A stretch of 64,000 nt of DNA from the NCBI RefSeq assembly GCF_000332295.1, contig NZ_KB235930.1, positions 2,051,895 to 2,115,894 of the forward strand. The letters are read 5' to 3'. Below the pieces are notes generated by a model, which was not told where the DNA came from, ran no database searches, and saw nothing but the letters and a program-made list of their open reading frames with translations. Positions 62,154 to 64,000 of the stretch are shown here, piece after piece (position 1 is the first letter of the stretch; every line of letters begins with the position of its first letter). Made by a program: the position numbers and the translations under genes. The DNA is from Fortiea contorta PCC 7126 (GTDB lineage Bacteria; Cyanobacteriota; Cyanobacteriia; Cyanobacteriales; Nostocaceae).

Positions 62154-62512
62154 TCAATTAACTTTATGGGCAATTACAAATAGATAATCACCTTGATTAT
62201 GTTCCTATTTTTTGATGATATTGGTAATCATTCCTGATTCAATGCCGACTGCTAGCTTTTGACACCTTGTTGTAATTTCATCTGGAGAAGCGAGCAACGA
62301 AAAAGTAGAAATTCCACAGCAGACATTAGCATTTTATAATTCTCAGTGATGTTTGGCACTGTAGAGAAAAAAGTCTTGCAAGTTTTCAGGAACAAAATCA
62401 AAATAAGGTACGATATCTACTTTGTGAAAATCTAACCGATTGAGGGCATAGTATCAAATGAATTCAAAATATATAAAGTCAGCAAAACTAGAGGCTTTTC
62501 TTATGTTAAATT
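62154..62512 (-). pseudogene. Decayed gene with four in-frame stops
   Basis: On the minus strand one frame keeps protein-like sequence through four stop codons: KASSFADFIYFEFI, stop, YYALNRLDFHKVDIVPYFDF and VPENLQDFFLYSAKHH, stop, EL, stop, NANVCCGISTFSLLASPDEI and TTRCQKLAVGIESGMI, stop, EHNQGDYLFVIAHKVN and TGA at 62154. No frameshift is needed. The pattern resembles the C-terminus of an enzyme I cannot name with confidence (possibly a SAM methyltransferase). It fills most of the 62084-62518 gap. Confidence 0.55.
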
Positions 62513-62518
62513 ACTAAA

Positions 62519-62600
62519 GCTTGGAGTTGGGAAACTCCGGTGAAATTCCGGGACTGTGCCGCAGCTGTAAAGGGATTACCCAAGTCAGAACGCCAACACT
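62519..62600 (+). promoter_or_regulatory. Cobalamin riboswitch upstream of cobG
   Basis: Conserved core blocks appear in order: GGGAAACTCCGGTGAAATTC (from 62530), GGGACTGTGCCGCAGCTGTA ending in AA (the B12 box equivalent), and AAGTCAGAACGCC (62582-62594). This is the cobalamin aptamer consensus in a compact form. It should repress cobG when cobalamin is abundant. The cobG Shine-Dalgarno AAGGAG (62651-62656) lies 57 nt downstream, so translational control is plausible. A terminator hairpin is not obvious. Confidence 0.88.
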
Positions 62601-62664
62601 CATGCCGTCCGCAACACACATTTACTATCTACTCTCTGCGTCGCACAGGGAAGGAGTTACAGCT

Positions 62665-64000
62665 TTGCTATCTCAAATTTCGCCTTGTCCTGGATTGTTT
62701 TATCCTACACCCGCCCAAGACGGTTTATTGTATCGCATTAGAATACCAGGCGGAATGCTCAATAGTCAACAATTGAGAGCGATCGCCAACATCGCTGATC
62801 AATACGGTGGCAATTATGCCGATGTGACAAATCGCGCTAACCTACAAATTCGGGAACTTTCCCAAGATATTCATAAAGAAGTTCTGAAAAGCTTACAGGA
62901 TTTAGGTTTAGCCGCCAGGAATCCGGCTGTAGACCATATCCGTAATATTATGACCAGCCCGACTGCAAGTATCGATTTATACGAATTAATCGACACACGT
63001 CCCTTTGTTCAAGGTTGGGAAAATTACATCACAGCCCATCCCGAACTTTCAAGGTTGTCAGCAAAATTTAGCGTTTGCTTTGATGGCGGCGGGATAGTTT
63101 CAGTGTGCGATGCCGGCAGCGGGCAAAGCCAGCGCCTCAATGATATCACCCTGGCTGCAGTCTTGGTCGATGGTCAAGTTTACTTTCGCTTGCATCTGAG
63201 TGTCGGTGCTGGAGGAGAACCACCAAGGGATACAGGAATTTTATTGCCAACAAAACGATATTTGCCAGTTTTGGCAGCTTTAACTGATATCTACTTAGAG
63301 CATACCGACATTACCAGTAAACGCAAGCTCCGGTTGAGAGACTTACTCAACACTTTAGGTTCTGACAATTATCTTCAACAAGTCCAGCAGCGCTTACCTT
63401 TTTCCCTGTTTGTTCATCAGCAACGCCAAGACTTGACATATCACGTCTCTACAAAAAATTATCAACACATCGGCATCCATCCGCAACGCCAAGCCGATTT
63501 ATTTTATATTGGCGTAGTTTTGCCCCTCGGTCGCTTAGAAACTTTCCAGATGCGGGGTTTAGCTAATTTAGCCGCCAAATACGGAAGTGCTAATCTCCGA
63601 CTCACCCCTTGGCAAAATTTGCTAATTACCGATATTCCCCAACAATGGGTTGCTGATGTCAAAAGAGAAATAGCCGCCTTAGGGTTAGATTGTTCACCCC
63701 GCAATATAAACAGTGCATTAGTCGCCTGTTCTGGTAACACAGGTTGTGCCGCTTCGGCAACTGACACCAAAAGTGACGCCCTAGCATTAGCAGAGTATAT
63801 CAGCACACATGTCACCCTCAATCACCCAATTAATATCCATCTCAGCGGCTGTAGCAAATCCTGCGCCCAACATAGCCAAAGCGAAATTACCCTGCTTGGT
63901 GTGACTCATCACAATAACACTGGCTATCGCGTCTATGTAGGTGATGGCGAAAGCAACCAACAATTTGGTCGAGAACTCTACCCAGCAGTAACTACAGCAG
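62665..64000 (+). CDS. cobG: Precorrin-3B synthase (partial, runs off window)
   Basis: CobG is the siroheme/4Fe-4S monooxygenase that makes precorrin-3B in aerobic cobalamin synthesis. The frame reads SPCPGLFYPTPAQDGLLYRI then RIPGGMLNSQQLRAIA, the nitrite/sulfite-reductase ferredoxin-like half domain. The cluster cysteines are in VACSGNTGCAAS and LSGCSKSCAQHS. I chose the TTG at 62665 because AAGGAG (62651-62656) precedes it with an 8-nt spacer and the protein then starts LSQISPCPGLF. The in-frame ATG at 62602 lies next to the riboswitch. The 3' end is outside the window. Confidence 0.88.
   Translation, partial: MLSQISPCPGLFYPTPAQDGLLYRIRIPGGMLNSQQLRAIANIADQYGGNYADVTNRANLQIRELSQDIHKEVLKSLQDLGLAARNPAVDHIRNIMTSPTASIDLYELIDTRPFVQGWENYITAHPELSRLSAKFSVCFDGGGIVSVCDAGSGQSQRLNDITLAAVLVDGQVYFRLHLSVGAGGEPPRDTGILLPTKRYLPVLAALTDIYLEHTDITSKRKLRLRDLLNTLGSDNYLQQVQQRLPFSLFVHQQRQDLTYHVSTKNYQHIGIHPQRQADLFYIGVVLPLGRLETFQMRGLANLAAKYGSANLRLTPWQNLLITDIPQQWVADVKREIAALGLDCSPRNINSALVACSGNTGCAASATDTKSDALALAEYISTHVTLNHPINIHLSGCSKSCAQHSQSEITLLGVTHHNNTGYRVYVGDGESNQQFGRELYPAVTTA

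Overview
The window looks like chromosome from a filamentous, probably heterocyst-forming cyanobacterium (Nostocales). The evidence is the dense scatter of the HIP1 octamer GCGATCGC, the gene content (chlI, a cruG-like carotenoid glycosyltransferase, plant-type ispH, a Pho-box-driven pstS, cobL/cobG, many cyanobacteria-only unknowns), CCCTAAY heptamer tracts and the dispersed GTAGAGACG-type hairpins common in that order. The genus cannot be resolved. Nothing marks a plasmid or prophage. The sequence is ordinary chromosome with repeat-rich accessory pockets.

Layout. 1-3.1 kb: the end of one ammonium transporter gene and a complete second one, separated by an opposite-strand pair (small unknown plus clan AA aspartic protease). 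3.2-7.4 kb: SGNH hydrolase, ispH, an SDR oxidoreductase and two small unknowns. 8-12.2 kb: pstS-pstC-pstA-pstB with a three-repeat Pho box. 12.5-17.2 kb: bioY, lspA, a secreted 17-residue-repeat protein and an FHA-fused class A penicillin-binding protein. 17.3-24.2 kb: DUF4335 protein, tRNA-Gln, two cyanobacterial unknowns, a SpoIID/LytB protein and a cytochrome P450. 24.4-31.6 kb is accessory: a Wzc-like polysaccharide ATPase, a membrane protein, a RES-domain protein, an MbcA/ParS/Xre-like protein and a short degenerate NACHT NTPase. 31.6-45.3 kb: mixed metabolism (HIBADH-like, MidA, MDR reductase), a nonsense-interrupted Rpn-type gene, a pentapeptide-repeat membrane protein, RNase HI, cruG, rplU-rpmA, an RlaP-type nucleotidyltransferase and chlI. 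45.5-53.4 kb: a P-loop NTPase followed by a 1745-residue TPR-STAND-WD40 protein, embedded in minisatellites and MITE-like elements. 53.4-64 kb: argJ, a three-unit small-RNA-like tandem array, gatB, an FkbM methyltransferase, a GerMN-like lipoprotein, Uma2, cobL, hicA-hicB, a decayed gene, a cobalamin riboswitch and the start of cobG.

Genes that work together: the amt pair in nitrogen uptake (a possible NtcA site precedes the second); the pst genes in phosphate import; rplU-rpmA in the 50S ribosome; cobL and riboswitch-controlled cobG in corrin synthesis; HicA-HicB as toxin and antitoxin; possibly RES with the Xre-like protein; and the NTPase with the STAND-WD40 protein as an NLR-like signalling pair.

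Most notable signals: (1) three 172-bp tandem units upstream of argJ, each carrying a promoter, a conserved ~29-nt 5' segment and an intrinsic terminator whose stem is kept by compensatory change; (2) a 16-copy 21-bp minisatellite inserted in frame between Walker A and Walker B of the STAND NTPase, with a related 13-copy array in the upstream intergenic region; (3) several decayed genes whose reading frame survives across in-frame stops. All functional statements rest on reading the sequence and on family knowledge; no database search was run.
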